A DNA stretch of 64,000 bases from Macrobrachium rosenbergii (taxonomy: Eukaryota; Arthropoda; Malacostraca; Decapoda; Palaemonidae), in the NCBI RefSeq assembly GCF_040412425.1, contig NC_089749.1, positions 40,619,239 through 40,683,238 on the forward strand, written 5' to 3'. This document shows, piece after piece, positions 1-10,212 of this stretch. The notes under the pieces are model-generated. The model searched no databases, was not told the origin of the DNA, and saw only the letters and a list, made by a program, of their open reading frames with translations. The position numbers were made by a program, and so were the translations under genes. Every line of letters starts with the position of its first letter. The first letter of the stretch is position 1.

Positions 1-735
1 AAGTTCTTGTAAGATTGAACGTCCTGTTTTTGCTGACTCAGGCTCCCTTATTGGGACTTATTGGAAGTATTTCAATATTTATCTTGCTTTCCCCTGCCTT
101 TTAACCTATTGAAACTATAACGTTAAGACACTGAGAAGTTGCCTTTTCTTACGGCTTTAGCTTCAGCTAAAGGGTTGGGTGAGCTTCAGGCAGTTTCTAG
201 GTTGGGTTCCTGTGCAAGAATGATACATATTTGTCTGTCTTTTGAATTTGCGGTGACGACAGAGTCGGAGGTTAAAACTCTGCCTTGTTCGTTTAAAGTT
301 CTTTATCTGCAAGTGTTCATTACTGGTGTCCGGGGGAGCATTAAAGTCTATTTATCAAGGGTTGCGAAACTCCTTCCGCTTCCGCACACACTTGTGTCTC
401 CTCGAATCCTTCCCGTCCACTGTCAGAGAATGTGATTAGTTACTTTCGGAGGGCTTCTCAGGGTTGTTCTTCGTCGTCTTCAGCTCTGTATTTTCCCGAC
501 CGCACAGTATTCGGAGTATGTCCAATTCATCTTCCTTTTCCCAGGAATTATTTACTGCCATCTATTCTGGAAGCAGCTACTTGGAAGTCCATCTCAGTGT
601 TTACTCATTTTACTTAGTGATGTTCGATTCTCCTCACAGCGGAGGTTCGGAAGGTTATTCTCTTAAGAGGGGGGTTTACACGGTCAAACGGTTCGTTGAA
701 CGCGTTTTGCAGACCTGTGTTTGAAGTGATGTTCG
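1..735 (+). pseudogene. DIRS-like tyrosine recombinase, 3' fragment
   Basis: Remnant of the tyrosine recombinase (YR) of a DIRS-type retrotransposon; the intact enzyme integrates a circular DNA copy. About 1-432 reads in one frame after a stop near 101: a helix ending FLTALASAKGLGELQAVS, then a core region. The reading then shifts frame at least twice. Around 500-520 it gives HSIRSM, which fits the HxxR box; around 545-640 it gives PSILEAATWKS and VYSFYL, where the Tyr fits the catalytic position. The first catalytic Arg, expected in the AKR-like segment, is replaced (AKGLG). Frameshifts, stops and the lost Arg show it is dead. The 5' part of the element lies outside the window. Recognition is by family memory of motif order, not by alignment. 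Confidence 0.72.
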
Positions 736-956
736 AACGTGTGAATGGGGTATTTGGTTGTCGAACACATTGTCGAACGATTTGAAGAAAGTCTGTTCGA
801 GCCTGACTTTCTGGGCGGGGCTTCAATGTCCACAGACCGTATGAATGTGAGAACGCGCGTCGAACATCAAACTTCAGTTTATAGTTGTAGTAGTAACAAC
901 AGTAGCAACACCAATGACTCTGAGATCATGAGATGTCGCACTATTTTGCACGTGTA

Positions 957-1128
957 GCGGTGAAGTCTATTATCTAAGGTGCGCTCATTTAGCTGAGGTG
1001 GTATTTGCTTAGTGCGGAGGGTTATTCTCTTAGGCCACGTCAGCGGTGAAGTCTATTTTCTAGGGGCGTTTATTTAGCTGATGCAGTATTCGCATAGTGA
1101 AGAGATTCTTAGGTTAACCAGATAGAGG
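957..1128. repeat. 86-bp tandem duplication in DIRS 3' region
   Basis: Two diverged copies, each starting GCGGTGAAGTCTATT at 957 and 1043. They follow the recombinase remnant and are probably part of the element's 3' non-coding end. The stretch 736-956 between the recombinase and this repeat has no ORF of note and is rich in TTCGAAC-like words. Confidence 0.7.
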
Positions 1129-1348
1129 AATTCCTTTTAGTCTAGAATTCTTAGGTAACAGTGATAATATAATCACATGAACTTAGGTTTAGTACATTTT
1201 AAGTATCTTAGTCTTTGATAGTTTCACGAGAGTCCAAGGGGGTACTCTAGTAGGCTAGGCTATTTCATCAGCACCGAGATACTTCTTGCTTCGTTGATCG
1301 TCGGACCTTATCCGGAGGATCAGCGGCTCAGCACACTGCTTCATTTCC

Positions 1349-1440
1349 CTCCATACATGAGAGGCTATGAATAGCCACATGGGAGGTCACCGCACTCCTC
1401 CATACATGAGAAGTTCTGAAGAACCACATGGGAGGTCGAC
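1349..1440 (+). repeat. 49-bp tandem repeat; each copy forms a hairpin
   Basis: Copies start CTCCATACATGAGA at 1349 and 1398. Each can fold with an outer CTCC/GGAG pairing, a CATG/CATG pairing and an inner stem closed on TGAA. The inner stem is GGCTA/TAGCC in copy 1 and GTTC/GAAC in copy 2, so both arms changed together. Probably a structured part of the DIRS 3' end. Confidence 0.65.
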
Positions 1441-1450
1441 GGACTGAGAC

Positions 1451-1648
1451 AGTACGGACCTGACAGGCGATCAAAGTACTTTCCATCATGTCTCATCACT
1501 AAAAGCAACGATTGATAAGGTGAGTGTTTAACTAGATAGGTATCCTTGCCAAGAGTACTGACCTGACTTAATCAAAGTACTCTCCAACACGTCTCTTCAC
1601 TGAAACTATTGATTGATATGGTGAGTGTTTGGCTAAATGGATATCTTA
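1451..1648 (+). repeat. About 102-bp tandem duplication
   Basis: Two diverged copies, recognisable by TCAAAGTACT at 1471 and TCAAAGTACTC at 1572, and by GGTGAGTGTTT in each. This is the third tandem repeat in the DIRS 3' non-coding region. Confidence 0.65.
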
Positions 1649-1739
1649 TGCAGAGCAGATTGGTGAGCTACCATCTCTGCGGTTGTCAAAGGGCGTGCAA
1701 TAGAATTGATCCCTCCTCCTCTAAATGTTGTTAATCGGG

Positions 1740-2098
1740 CTAATTCAGGTGTTCAGGGAGTGTATTGCAATATGAAGTTTTCATAATAAAACTAATATTG
1801 TAATACTTACCTGAACACATGAATGATTCCCACCCTCCTTCCCCCACATCAATTTTGACCTTGAATAAAGCAATTGACGAAAATGGGCGTGGGCGCACAC
1901 CTGTGTCAGCGCTGCCAACCGTTTGTTATGGTAGCTCAAGTGACAAGATTTTACCTGCAGCATTGGTAACGCTAGCTGTTAAAATTCCCACTATAGTGGG
2001 ATGGGTAGTTGAGAGTTGTTCGGGCTAGTGGGATTAAGTGCTAATTCAGGTGTTCAGGTAAGTATTACAATATTAGTTTTATTATGAAAACTTCATAA
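1740..2098. repeat. 47-bp perfect inverted repeat (DIRS terminal or complementary region)
   Basis: Bases 1772-1818 are the exact reverse complement of 2050-2096 (47 of 47 by eye), with 231 bases between. An 18-bp direct repeat, CTAATTCAGGTGTTCAGG, lies at 1740-1757 and 2041-2058. A poorer local hairpin pairs 1750-1774 with 1795-1818. DIRS elements are known to carry inverted terminal repeats and an internal complementary region, so I read this as the right-hand end of the element whose recombinase fills 1-735. The spacer 1819-2049 contains a 69-codon ORF that I do not consider a gene. Confidence 0.65.
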
Positions 2099-2104
2099 AA
2101 CCTA

Positions 2105-2464
2105 TGAAGGCAGATATCCAGAACACTGTAGAAGTGAAAGAGAACCGTACCATAGATAACAATGATTATGTCCAGTAATTGGTACAAGAACAAAGAAAAA
2201 GGAAATATACTTGATAATACATGTGGATGTAATGATTGTTTCACTGAATTATGCAGTAATAACAAAAGCATAACAAAAGATGGTTTAACAAACATTATAA
2301 GAAATTTTATGAAATATAGAAAAAAAGAAACCACGGATCTGAGTACCCATGAGAAAGGTTGCATGTGCATTGAGCACTTAGTATATTATAAAGAAAAACA
2401 ATTGAATGGCGTGAATAAATCATTAGAAAAAATCCAAGTTGATAATACAAAAAAAAGAAAGTAA
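2105..2464 (+). pseudogene. Non-LTR retrotransposon ORF1 C-terminal fragment
   Basis: The open frame from 2162 encodes about 100 residues, very Lys/Asn-rich. Its Cys/His positions (CGCNDC near the start, then HEKGCMCIEH) look like a metal-binding cluster of an ORF1 (Gag-like) RNA-binding protein. It sits directly before the endonuclease part of an I/Nimb-like non-LTR element on the same strand, with the usual ORF1-ORF2 order. The N-terminal part is missing. Family identity is inferred from context; the metal-binding pattern is what is visible. Confidence 0.5.
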
Positions 2465-2507
2465 AACTCAACCACTGTAACAATATTTTCAATAGCTATA
2501 TTATATA

Positions 2508-3853
2508 ATGGAACATAAATTGTCTCCAGACCAGATTACACCTACGAGAAATACAAAGATTACTAAAAGAATACGAACCAATGATATTATGTTTACAGTA
2601 CAACATGTCAACAAAACAATATCAACAATAGGTAAATATACCTTAGCATCTACATCTAGAGAGGAAGAAGGAAATTTAGGTGCTGCTATATATGCACATA
2701 ACAAAGTATGGTATGACAAAGTACCTGTAAACTTTACTGATCTGCAAATATCGAGTATTAGATACGAATAAAAAACGATAATTATGTAATTTATAATTTA
2801 TACAACCAACCTAATAAAAATTACGACTTTGACAAACTTAAAGAATTACTTAATAATGCCAAGGAACCTACATTAATAGTAGGTGATTTTAATGCTAACA
2901 ACCTGATGTGGGACTGTAATTGTACAGACTCAAATAGAGCAGGAAGTAAAGTAGAAGAATTCATAGGTTCACATGACATGTGCTGTATAAATGATAATGA
3001 AATCAGCACATATTTTTGTAAAACACATGGAACATTTTCCTCAGTCGACTTAGCTCTTATGTACAACAAACATAGTTGACTGGATTGGAATACAGTTGAT
3101 GACTTGTGTACAAGTGATCATTTCCCAATATTAATTTCATTATTACAAAATAATCCCACCAAGCATATCCCTCAGTATAACATTTATTAAGCAGATTCGG
3201 AGCAATATGAATTTCACACTAGGAATATCCCACCATTTGAATTTTTAAAAGACCATAATGAAACTCATAAATTTCTTGTTGATTTCATTAAAAATGCTGC
3301 TGATAAAGCAGTATCAAAATCAAAATCTCATCCAATGAAACACAGTCCCATGGTGGTCTGAAAAACTAACAGAAGTAATAAAAATAAAACACCAAATTGG
3401 AAGATGATTAGATAATTTGAATAGAACGTTTAGTAAAATAAACAAAACATAATTGATATTAGAAGGAACTTTATAAAAACTGACTATATTATTATTAGAA
3501 ATTGATACATTAAAACCTCTATATAACAAAATATCTGCAAAATTTAAAAGAAAAGTAATTCAAGGAAGAATCATTTCATGGAAGAAATATGTATCAGATC
3601 TCAATAATAATACTCCCATACAAAAAATATGGGAAAAATTCAGGAAAATAAATGGTACCCATGTTAAACCACCTAGACATCCCATAATAAAAGATGGGAA
3701 AAGAATACTTGATCCTAAAGAAATAAGTAATGTAATAGGAGAAAATTTAGCAAAAGTATGCAATGACAAAAGTTTAGATGAGCATTTCCACACAAAGAAA
3801 AATAGTATAGAGTTAATAATAATAAATTTTAAAACAATAGAAGATATATATTA
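2508..3853 (+). pseudogene. I/Nimb-like non-LTR ORF2: endonuclease half
   Basis: First part of ORF2. With frame changes it reads through an apurinic-type endonuclease domain: GAAIYAHNKVWYDK (about 2680-2720), PTLIVGDFNANN (about 2870-2905) and a C-terminal SDHFPI near 3115. GDFN and SDH are the usual catalytic motifs. A linker follows (IQKIWEKFRKINGTHVKPP, about 3620-3670). Several stops and frameshifts (for example 3078 and 3188) make it non-functional. The frame is cut at 3853 by the Ty3 insertion and resumes at 7839: joining the flanks with a single ATTA gives an uninterrupted reading (EDIYYNRKFNMEELE) into the reverse transcriptase. Confidence 0.8.
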
Positions 3854-4170
3854 TGCAAAGACGTCAGACGTCTCTTCATTTCGCATCAATCACGTTCATG
3901 CATTACACTTATTAACATGTCAAGAATCTCATGTAAATATTCATATGTAGAATTTCATGGTCTTTCCACCGATATATATTTTATCATTGTATGTATGTTA
4001 TGTCTCTTAAAATTGTCATTTGTTTGACTGTCAACAAACACAAATTGCTCAGAGTGCTGGTCACAGCAATTGGAGATCAGGCACTACGTTTCCATCCGCA
4101 CTCTGCCATGTATACCTGAGGCCAGGTGAATAAATCAGTTAATACCCAGTTCGACCTTTTTGTCTTCACA
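3854..4170 (+). repeat. 5' LTR of Ty3-type element
   Basis: 317 bp starting TG (TGCAAAGACGTC) and ending CA (CTTCACA). It is preceded by ATTA at 3850-3853, matching ATTA at 7835-7838 after the 3' LTR: a 4-bp target-site duplication. The last 90 bases match the remnant 3' LTR closely. An AATAAA-like word (GAATAAATCAG) near 4130 may be the polyadenylation signal. Confidence 0.85.
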
Positions 4171-4190
4171 ACTGGTGACCCGAGGAGTGA
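4171..4190 (+). other. Putative primer-binding site
   Basis: TGGTGACCCGAGGAGTGA starts two bases after the LTR end. Position and the TGGTGACCC core fit a tRNA primer-binding site of an LTR retrotransposon. The tRNA was not identified. Confidence 0.6.
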
Positions 4191-4500
4191 CAGTAAACAT
4201 GGGTTTTGGCTTCGCCATTAACAGACTCACTACGGCCACTTTACCTTCAGAGAGCCTTTAATGGAACCAAACGGCGACAAAAGTCTAGGCCTCTGAAAGC
4301 TCCTTCTTCAGAGAACACCCACGCCATTAATGGACTAATTACGGCGTACCACTCCAGGTACGTTCTGGCATGCTCGAACGGTTTGGCCCCGCCATTTATG
4401 ATTCAGGTCGACCGTACTTAGAAGTCATTAACGTACACGGCGTATAGTTTTGACTTCTGACGAGCCCCGAACACCATTAACGGACTACTGGTGTGAGGAA

Positions 4501-5390
4501 AAAATGTCAGACACTAAGGTAGAAAGTCATTCCGAGGATGCGCAGATCCTCTGCATCCCCCTCTCACCTTCGAAGGCAGCAATAAGCCATGCGATAAAAC
4601 TCCCTCCATTCTCGCGACAAAACACCGCCTCCATTCTCGCGACAAAACACCGCATCCTGGTTTTTATGGGCAGATGTCCATTTCCGAGTGGCAAAAATTA
4701 CAGACGAGGAGACCAAGGCGGACGTAACCATGACAACGCTACCGGAGGAGGTCTTCAACAAAATCACCCCGTGGTTGGACTGTCAGCTGAGCAAGGTCAA
4801 GTACAGAAACCTGCGAGATAAGCTCATGGACACATACTCCATACCCGTCCCAGAGAGAGCCCAACGCGCCCTTGACCTGATGACCCAGCCCCTGGGGGAC
4901 GCATCACCCAGGGATGCCTGGGACAAACTACAAGGTCTCCTGATGCTGCCAGGGTGTCAATGTGGACGGTCCAAGGAAGGAGATCAGCTTGTCGTGAGAA
5001 ATATTCCTGTGGCACCTTCCACGGGAGGTGAGGGGGCAAATCACGGATGCAGACGCCCTTTCAGTGGACGAATTGGTGGACATTGCACACAAACTCCATG
5101 AGGCCACCAAAGCCTCCAAACACGCCACAACACCCGCAGCCTATAATCTGGTAACAGAAGAAGCCGAGGCAGAGGACACAAACGCGGTATACAGGAAGAA
5201 GGCACCGCCGCAGCAGCAGAGGACGTGGACAAACCCAGCCTGGTGTTACTTCCATCGCAGGTTCGGAAGCGCCGCCAGAAATTACAGAGCCCCCCCTGTC
5301 CTTTCACAAAAAACAAGAAAGGCAGCCACAAATAACAGCATTGGTTGCAAACCTTAAGGAGCCCCGCCAGTAGGATTCTTCATCCATGAC
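4501..5390 (+). pseudogene. Ty3 element gag remnant
   Basis: A Gag-like reading starts with ATG at 4504 (MSDTKVESHSEDAQ) and continues in another frame from about 4688 (AKITDEETKADVTM, then LPEEVFNKITPWL, NLRDKLMDTYS), as in mag-like Ty3 Gag proteins. A 25-bp tandem duplication at 4604-4653 (two identical copies of CTCCATTCTCGCGACAAAAC plus five bases) breaks the frame, because 25 is not a multiple of three. Further frame changes occur near 4990. No clear zinc knuckle remains before the protease. Confidence 0.7.
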
Positions 5391-5394
5391 ATCA

Positions 5395-5696
5395 TATCGA
5401 AACGATGGATGCTGGTAGACACCGGGGCTATGCAGTCGGTGTTTCCGCTACCGAGGGAGGACTGCGACCGCACGTTCAGTGCCACAACCACACTGGTGGC
5501 CGCAAATGGAAGCCCCATCTGCTGCTACAGAACTTTGACCCGCAGAATATCCATCCTGGGCCATAAATATGATTGGCCCTTCGTCATCGCAGACATCAAG
5601 TTTCCTGTCCTAGGCGCTGATCTCCTCGCACACCACGGACTTCTGGTAGACATCGGGCAAAAACGCCTGCTGGATACCGGAACCTGCCGCTCCTGA
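5395..5696 (+). pseudogene. Ty3 element aspartic protease domain
   Basis: Reads RWMLVDTGAMQSVFP with the catalytic DTGA motif at about 5415, and later FPVLGADLLAHHGLLVD, the ILGxDxL-type flap-end motif of retroelement proteases. It ends at a TGA near 5694; reading on in frame leads through a spacer to the reverse transcriptase, so protease and RT were probably one Pol. The protease domain itself is open. Confidence 0.82.
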
Positions 5697-5719
5697 CCAC
5701 TCTCCACCGGGCCGGGGAT

Positions 5720-6635
5720 GCCTGCCGTCTGCTGCATCTCTTCGAACAGATACAGCGCCCTCCTCCACGAGTTCCCAGACATCTTCAAGCCAGAGCTGCA
5801 TCAGTTGCCAGGAGCCCAGGCCAATCATGGCATCCATCACCATATCACCATGACAGGCCCACCAACACACACCAAATTCCACCACTTGCCACCCAAAAAA
5901 CTCCAAGATGCTAAATGAGCCCTCGCCGAGATGGAACGGATGGGAATCTGCAGAAAGGCATCGAGTCCGTGGGCGTCGCCCCTCCACATGGTAAGGAGCT
6001 CCTGGAGGCCCTGTGGGGACTATCGTCGGCTGAACCTAATAATGATACTGGACCACTATCCCTTGCCGAACATGCAGGACCTAACAGGCACCCTGCACAG
6101 GGGCAAAGTATTTACAAAAATGGATTTGCTCAAGTCTTATTTTCAGGTACCAGTGCACCCTGATGACATTCCAAAGACAGCCATCATCACGCTGTTCGTG
6201 GCTTATACCTTCTCTTACTCCACCCTCAGCCTCAGGAACGCCGGGGCCACATTCCGGCGCCCTATGGACACCATCTTGGGGGACCTACCTTTCTGCATTT
6301 GCTACGTAGAATACATCCTGATCTTCTTCAGGTCCCCAGAGGAACATCTGTTCCACATCCGGGCTGTGCTGAAGCACCTGCAGGAGAACAGTTTGGTTGT
6401 CAGGTTCGACAAGTGTACCTTCGGAGCGGAAAAGGTAGACTTCCTGGGCCACGAGATCTCTCTGGCAGGTGTCCGCCCTATGGCCTCCAAAGTGGACGCA
6501 GTGAAGAAGTTTCCAACACCAAAATCCATCAAGTACCTGCAGGAGTTCCTCGGCATGGTCAACTACTACTGTCGCTTCATACCAGACATCGCCCACATCA
6601 TGTATCCCCTAACCAGATTACTGAAAGGGATTTGA
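5720..6635 (+). pseudogene. Ty3 element reverse transcriptase
   Basis: After a stop near 5916 the frame runs ALAEMERMGICRKASSPWA, CGDYRRLN, HYPLPNMQDL, FTKMDLLKSYFQVPVHPDD, then LGHEISLAGVRP and FLGMVNYYCRFIPDIAH, the ordered blocks of a Ty3 RT and its connection to RNase H. The active-site block that should be YVDD reads YVEY (about 6305-6316), so both catalytic aspartates are lost. It is recognisable over its full length but dead. Confidence 0.88.
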
Positions 6636-7037
6636 ACAGATGAAGGCAGCCCTCGCCAGAGGCACCACCTTAACACATCACGACCCCACCGGCCCCCTGA
6701 GACTTACCACCGATGCCAGCAGCATCGCTTGTTGAGCCGTGCTGGAGCAGGTAGTAGGCGGTTCCCCTGCCCTCTGGCCTTCTTCAGCCACAAGTTAAAG
6801 CTGCCAGAGACCCGCTACAGTGCATTTGACAGGGAGCTGCTGGCAATCTACCAAGCTGTGTAGTACTTCAAGTACCTCTTGGATGGCAGCCCTTTCACCA
6901 TCCTGACAGACCACAAGCCATTGGTGCATGCATTCACAATGGCAGGAAACACATGGTCGGCGAGACAGTAGCAACACCTGGCCACTATCTCCGAGTTCGG
7001 CTGCACCATTAGCTACGTCCCTGGCAAGAAGAACCCA
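6636..7037 (+). pseudogene. Ty3 element RNase H domain
   Basis: In broken frames the segment reads LTTDASSIA (about 6697-6726), FFSHKLKLPETRYSAFDREL (about 6780-6840) and FTILTDHKPLVHAF (about 6893-6935). These are the TDAS, E/Y and TDHKPL blocks of Ty3 RNase H. It contains several stops and shifts (for example 6735, 6861, 6969). Confidence 0.78.
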
Positions 7038-7742
7038 GTGGCCGACGCCCTATCAAGACTCGAGATAAATTCAGTCCACCTGGGTATAGACTACGAGGAC
7101 CTGGCGAAGGAACAAGCCGCAGACCCGGAAACAGCAGCCTACCGCACAGCATTCACCACACTGAGGTGGGAAGATGTGGCAATAGGTGGGTCCAATTCAA
7201 CACCTCTCTGCGACACCAGCACTGGTCGCCCACGCCCCCTGATACCCTCGTCGAGGAGAAAGCAGGCGTTCGACATCATCCATGGGCTGTCCCATCCATC
7301 AGGACGAACAACAGCACGCCTGATGACAGAAAAGTTTGTGTGGCATGGGATCAGGAAGGATGTTCGAGAGTGGCCGAAGAACTGCATACTGTGCCAGACG
7401 AGTAAAATCACCAGACACATGGAATCAGGCATCGGGGATTTCCCTCAACCACGTCAGCATTTTGGGCACATCCATGAAGACGTCTTAGGGCCTCTGCCGC
7501 AATCAGGGGGCACCAGATACCTCTTGACAGTCATAAACCATTCCACAAGATGGCCAGAAGCAACCCCGATGATGGAAGCATCAACGAGCGCCTGTGCAGA
7601 AGCCCTCCTGTCAAGTTGGATAAGCCATTTTGGTGTGCGCAACAACATAACTACAGACAGAGGCCCAGCATTTTTATCGGAACTCTGGGTCTCCCTGGCA
7701 CGCCTAATGGCAACAACTCTTCACAGTACAACGGCACATAAC
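7038..7742 (+). pseudogene. Ty3 element integrase, C-terminally deleted
   Basis: Open for 248 codons from ATG 7038, although the true protein is an internal Pol domain. The HHCC zinc-binding region is visible (HGLSHPSGRTTARL, then CILCQTSK). The DDE core shows D in HEDVLGPL and D in TTDRGPAFLS. The catalytic Glu block that should follow is missing: the frame passes into LTR sequence after TTAHNPAL at about 7745. So a deletion removed the integrase C-terminus together with about 230 bp of the 3' LTR. Confidence 0.85.
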
Positions 7743-7745
7743 CCT

Positions 7746-7834
7746 GCACTGCGTTTCCGTCCACACCATGCCATGTATACCTGAGCCCAGGCAAATAAAT
7801 CAGTATTACCCAGTTCGACCTTTTTGTCCTCACA
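7746..7834 (+). repeat. Truncated 3' LTR (last 89 bp)
   Basis: Matches 4080-4170 of the 5' LTR with scattered substitutions and ends CCTCACA, followed by ATTA (7835-7838), the target-site duplication. The upstream LTR part is deleted. Divergence from the 5' LTR shows the insertion is not recent. Confidence 0.85.
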
Positions 7835-9162
7835 ATTATAATAGAAAATTTAATATGGAAGAGTTGGAATTTGCTCTGTTGAACAGCAATAATTCTGCCC
7901 CTGGAGGTGACAATATTCATTTTGAAATGATCTGCTATTTAGCACCTTTGGCAAAGACATTCTTATTAGAGTTTTATAACCACCTATGGCTTCGTAATTT
8001 ATTTCCTGATGAATGGCATAAAGCTATAATTATTCCTATCCCCAAACGTGGAAAGGATCCCGGTATTGTAAACAATTACAGACCAATTTCTTTAACAAGT
8101 TGTTTATGCAAATTACTAGAGAAAATGGTAAATACTGTACTTGACTAATATGGCACATTCGAGAAAATAAAATTTTGACTCCCAATCAGTTTGGGTCACA
8201 GTGTAACAGATCCACACTGGATTCGCTGTCTAACTTGGAAGACCACTTACAAAGAGGATTTGAACGAAAACAAATTACTATAGCAGTCTTTTTTTGACAT
8301 TGAAGAGGCACATAATACTACATGGAGATATACAACATTAAAAACGTTACATAAAAACAGCATCCGTGGACATTTACCTAGGTTTATCCAAAACTTTCTG
8401 ACAAATCGCATTTTTCAAGTGAGAATTGATGATGTATTGTCAAGTACATTTCCACTTGAAAATGTTCCACAAGGAAGCGTCCTATGTGGCACACTGTTTA
8501 CTTTAGCAATAAATGATAACATTAATAATCTATCTATCGGAATTAAAAGTAACTTGTATATGGATGATTTTGCCATTTATTATTCAGCGTCTTACATAAA
8601 ACTTGCAGAGCGAGTCATTAATAAAACTATAAGAAAAATAGATGAATGGACCTTATCTGTAGGCTTTAAATTTTCTATACAAAAACTCAAGTAGTAATGT
8701 TATATAAAAATAAAAAGAGCAAAAATGGTGAAGAAATAGATTTAAAAATCCGAAATCATTCCATATCAATTTGCCAAACAGCAAAATTTTTGGGATTAGT
8801 ATTTGATACTCACTTGAACTGGAAAGCCCATATAACATACATGAAATCAAAATGTAAAAGAGCATTAAACCTAATGAAAACACTATCGAATATTACTTGG
8901 CGAGCCAATATACATACCCTTACTGTACTGTATAAAGCAACAGTGCTATCTATCATTGATTATGGAAGCAAAATATATGGCTCGAAATCAGACACAACGC
9001 TAAAAACGTTAGACCTAGTTCATAATGAAGGCCTTCGAGTATGTTCAGAAGCTTTTCGATCATCACCAACGTCTTCTTTGCAAGCTGAATGTGGTGAATT
9101 ACCTCTCTCTCTCTCTCTCCATAGAGAGCTAATAACAATGAAGAATGCTCTGAGAATTCAGA
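7835..9162 (+). pseudogene. I/Nimb-like non-LTR ORF2: reverse transcriptase half
   Basis: Continuation of the host element after the Ty3 insertion. Blocks in order: NMEELEFALLNSNNSAPGGD, IIIPIPKRGKDP, NYRPISLTSCLCKLLEKMV (to about 8145), FDIEEAHNTTW (about 8298), VPQGSVLCGTLF, then NLYMDDFAIYYS with the YMDD active site near 8556-8570. A thumb region follows (FLGLVFDTHLNWKAHI, LYKATVLSIIDYGSKI). Stops and shifts occur at about 8146, 8283 and 8692. The active-site aspartates are still present. The frame ends at 9163, where the hAT insertion begins. Confidence 0.85.
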
Positions 9163-9170
9163 CATGATTC

Positions 9171-10212
9171 CAGTGGCGTCGTGAGGGTTGCAAAGTGTTT
9201 TATGGCGCCCCCCAAAGCGGGGGGGCGGAGCTATTTTTATTTGAGTGTGCTAATCTTGGCAGGAAATGTTTGCCTTCATTATTTTAGATATATTGTGTTG
9301 AAAACAAAACATTCTAATTTGCATAATAATATTCTGGGATGATAGAACACAAACCGAATTTGCAAACTGTAATAGTTTATTTTACATATAGCAGATATAT
9401 TGTAATTAATTAATCATTAGCCCTCATAAATAAATTCCAAAATGTTGATAAGATAACTAAAATGTAGATTATAATAAAGCATCACAGTAACTAGTAACTC
9501 TTAAAAACCAAAGACAAATGGCAAATTAAAGAAATTTAACTAAAGAAGGAGTTAAACATTAGGGAATACAAGGGGCTAGGAAAATCATGAAAATGTACAA
9601 TTTGTTGTCAGCATAGAAGTTACTACTAGAAAAAAAATAGATTTTGTGGTAAAGACTGAATAGTTATAATGCCTGAAAAGAAAACTGATAAGAACAAAGA
9701 TGAACTGGTTCACTAACTATAAACCTTACTTTTCTTTAATTTTAACATGCGTCAAAATAATGAAAACAAAAAGATTAAAGTGATAGTTGCTTAGGATCAA
9801 CCATGTGCAAGGAAATGAAACGGTATAAAGGTATTAGAATGTAAAGATAATTAGACAGATATTGATAACAGAAAACCTAAACAAAGAAAAGGGGGATACC
9901 TATCCAGTATCTTTGCACTGACTCACGGTCACTGAACCACTTATTTTACAGTTTAAGTACGTAATAAAATATGATAGTATAGTAATTAATGCCTTATGAT
10001 TACATTTATATATAATGAACATTAAAGGAAGTCAATCCTCATTAAATATAGAATATGTACTAAAAACTCGTAAGAACTTAAAGATTCTAAGTTACCGGTT
10101 TCATCACCCCCATTTCCCCCAAAAATAGATGTCTTCCCAACTTCAATTTGGCGCCCCCTCAATGCTGCGCCTGGGGACATATGTCCCCCAGCCCCCCCTC
10201 ACGACGCCTCTG
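9171..10212. mobile_element. Non-autonomous hAT element (MITE-like), 1042 bp
   Basis: Terminal inverted repeats CAGTGGCGTCGTGAGGG and CAGAGGCGTCGTGAGGG (one mismatch in 17), flanked by a perfect 8-bp duplication CATGATTC at 9163-9170 and 10213-10220. The 8-bp duplication and CAG-GGCG ends are typical of the hAT superfamily. The interior is AT-rich without a transposase ORF, so it needed an enzyme from elsewhere. Confidence 0.9.

Noticed and set aside
2065..2370. 101-codon minus-strand ORF
   Set aside because: Antisense shadow of the non-LTR ORF1 fragment; it owes its openness to A-rich sense sequence.
3854..7834. Endogenous retrovirus or pararetrovirus
   Set aside because: No env-like ORF; the gag-protease-RT-RNase H-integrase order, 317-bp LTRs and 4-bp duplication fit a Ty3-type retrotransposon.
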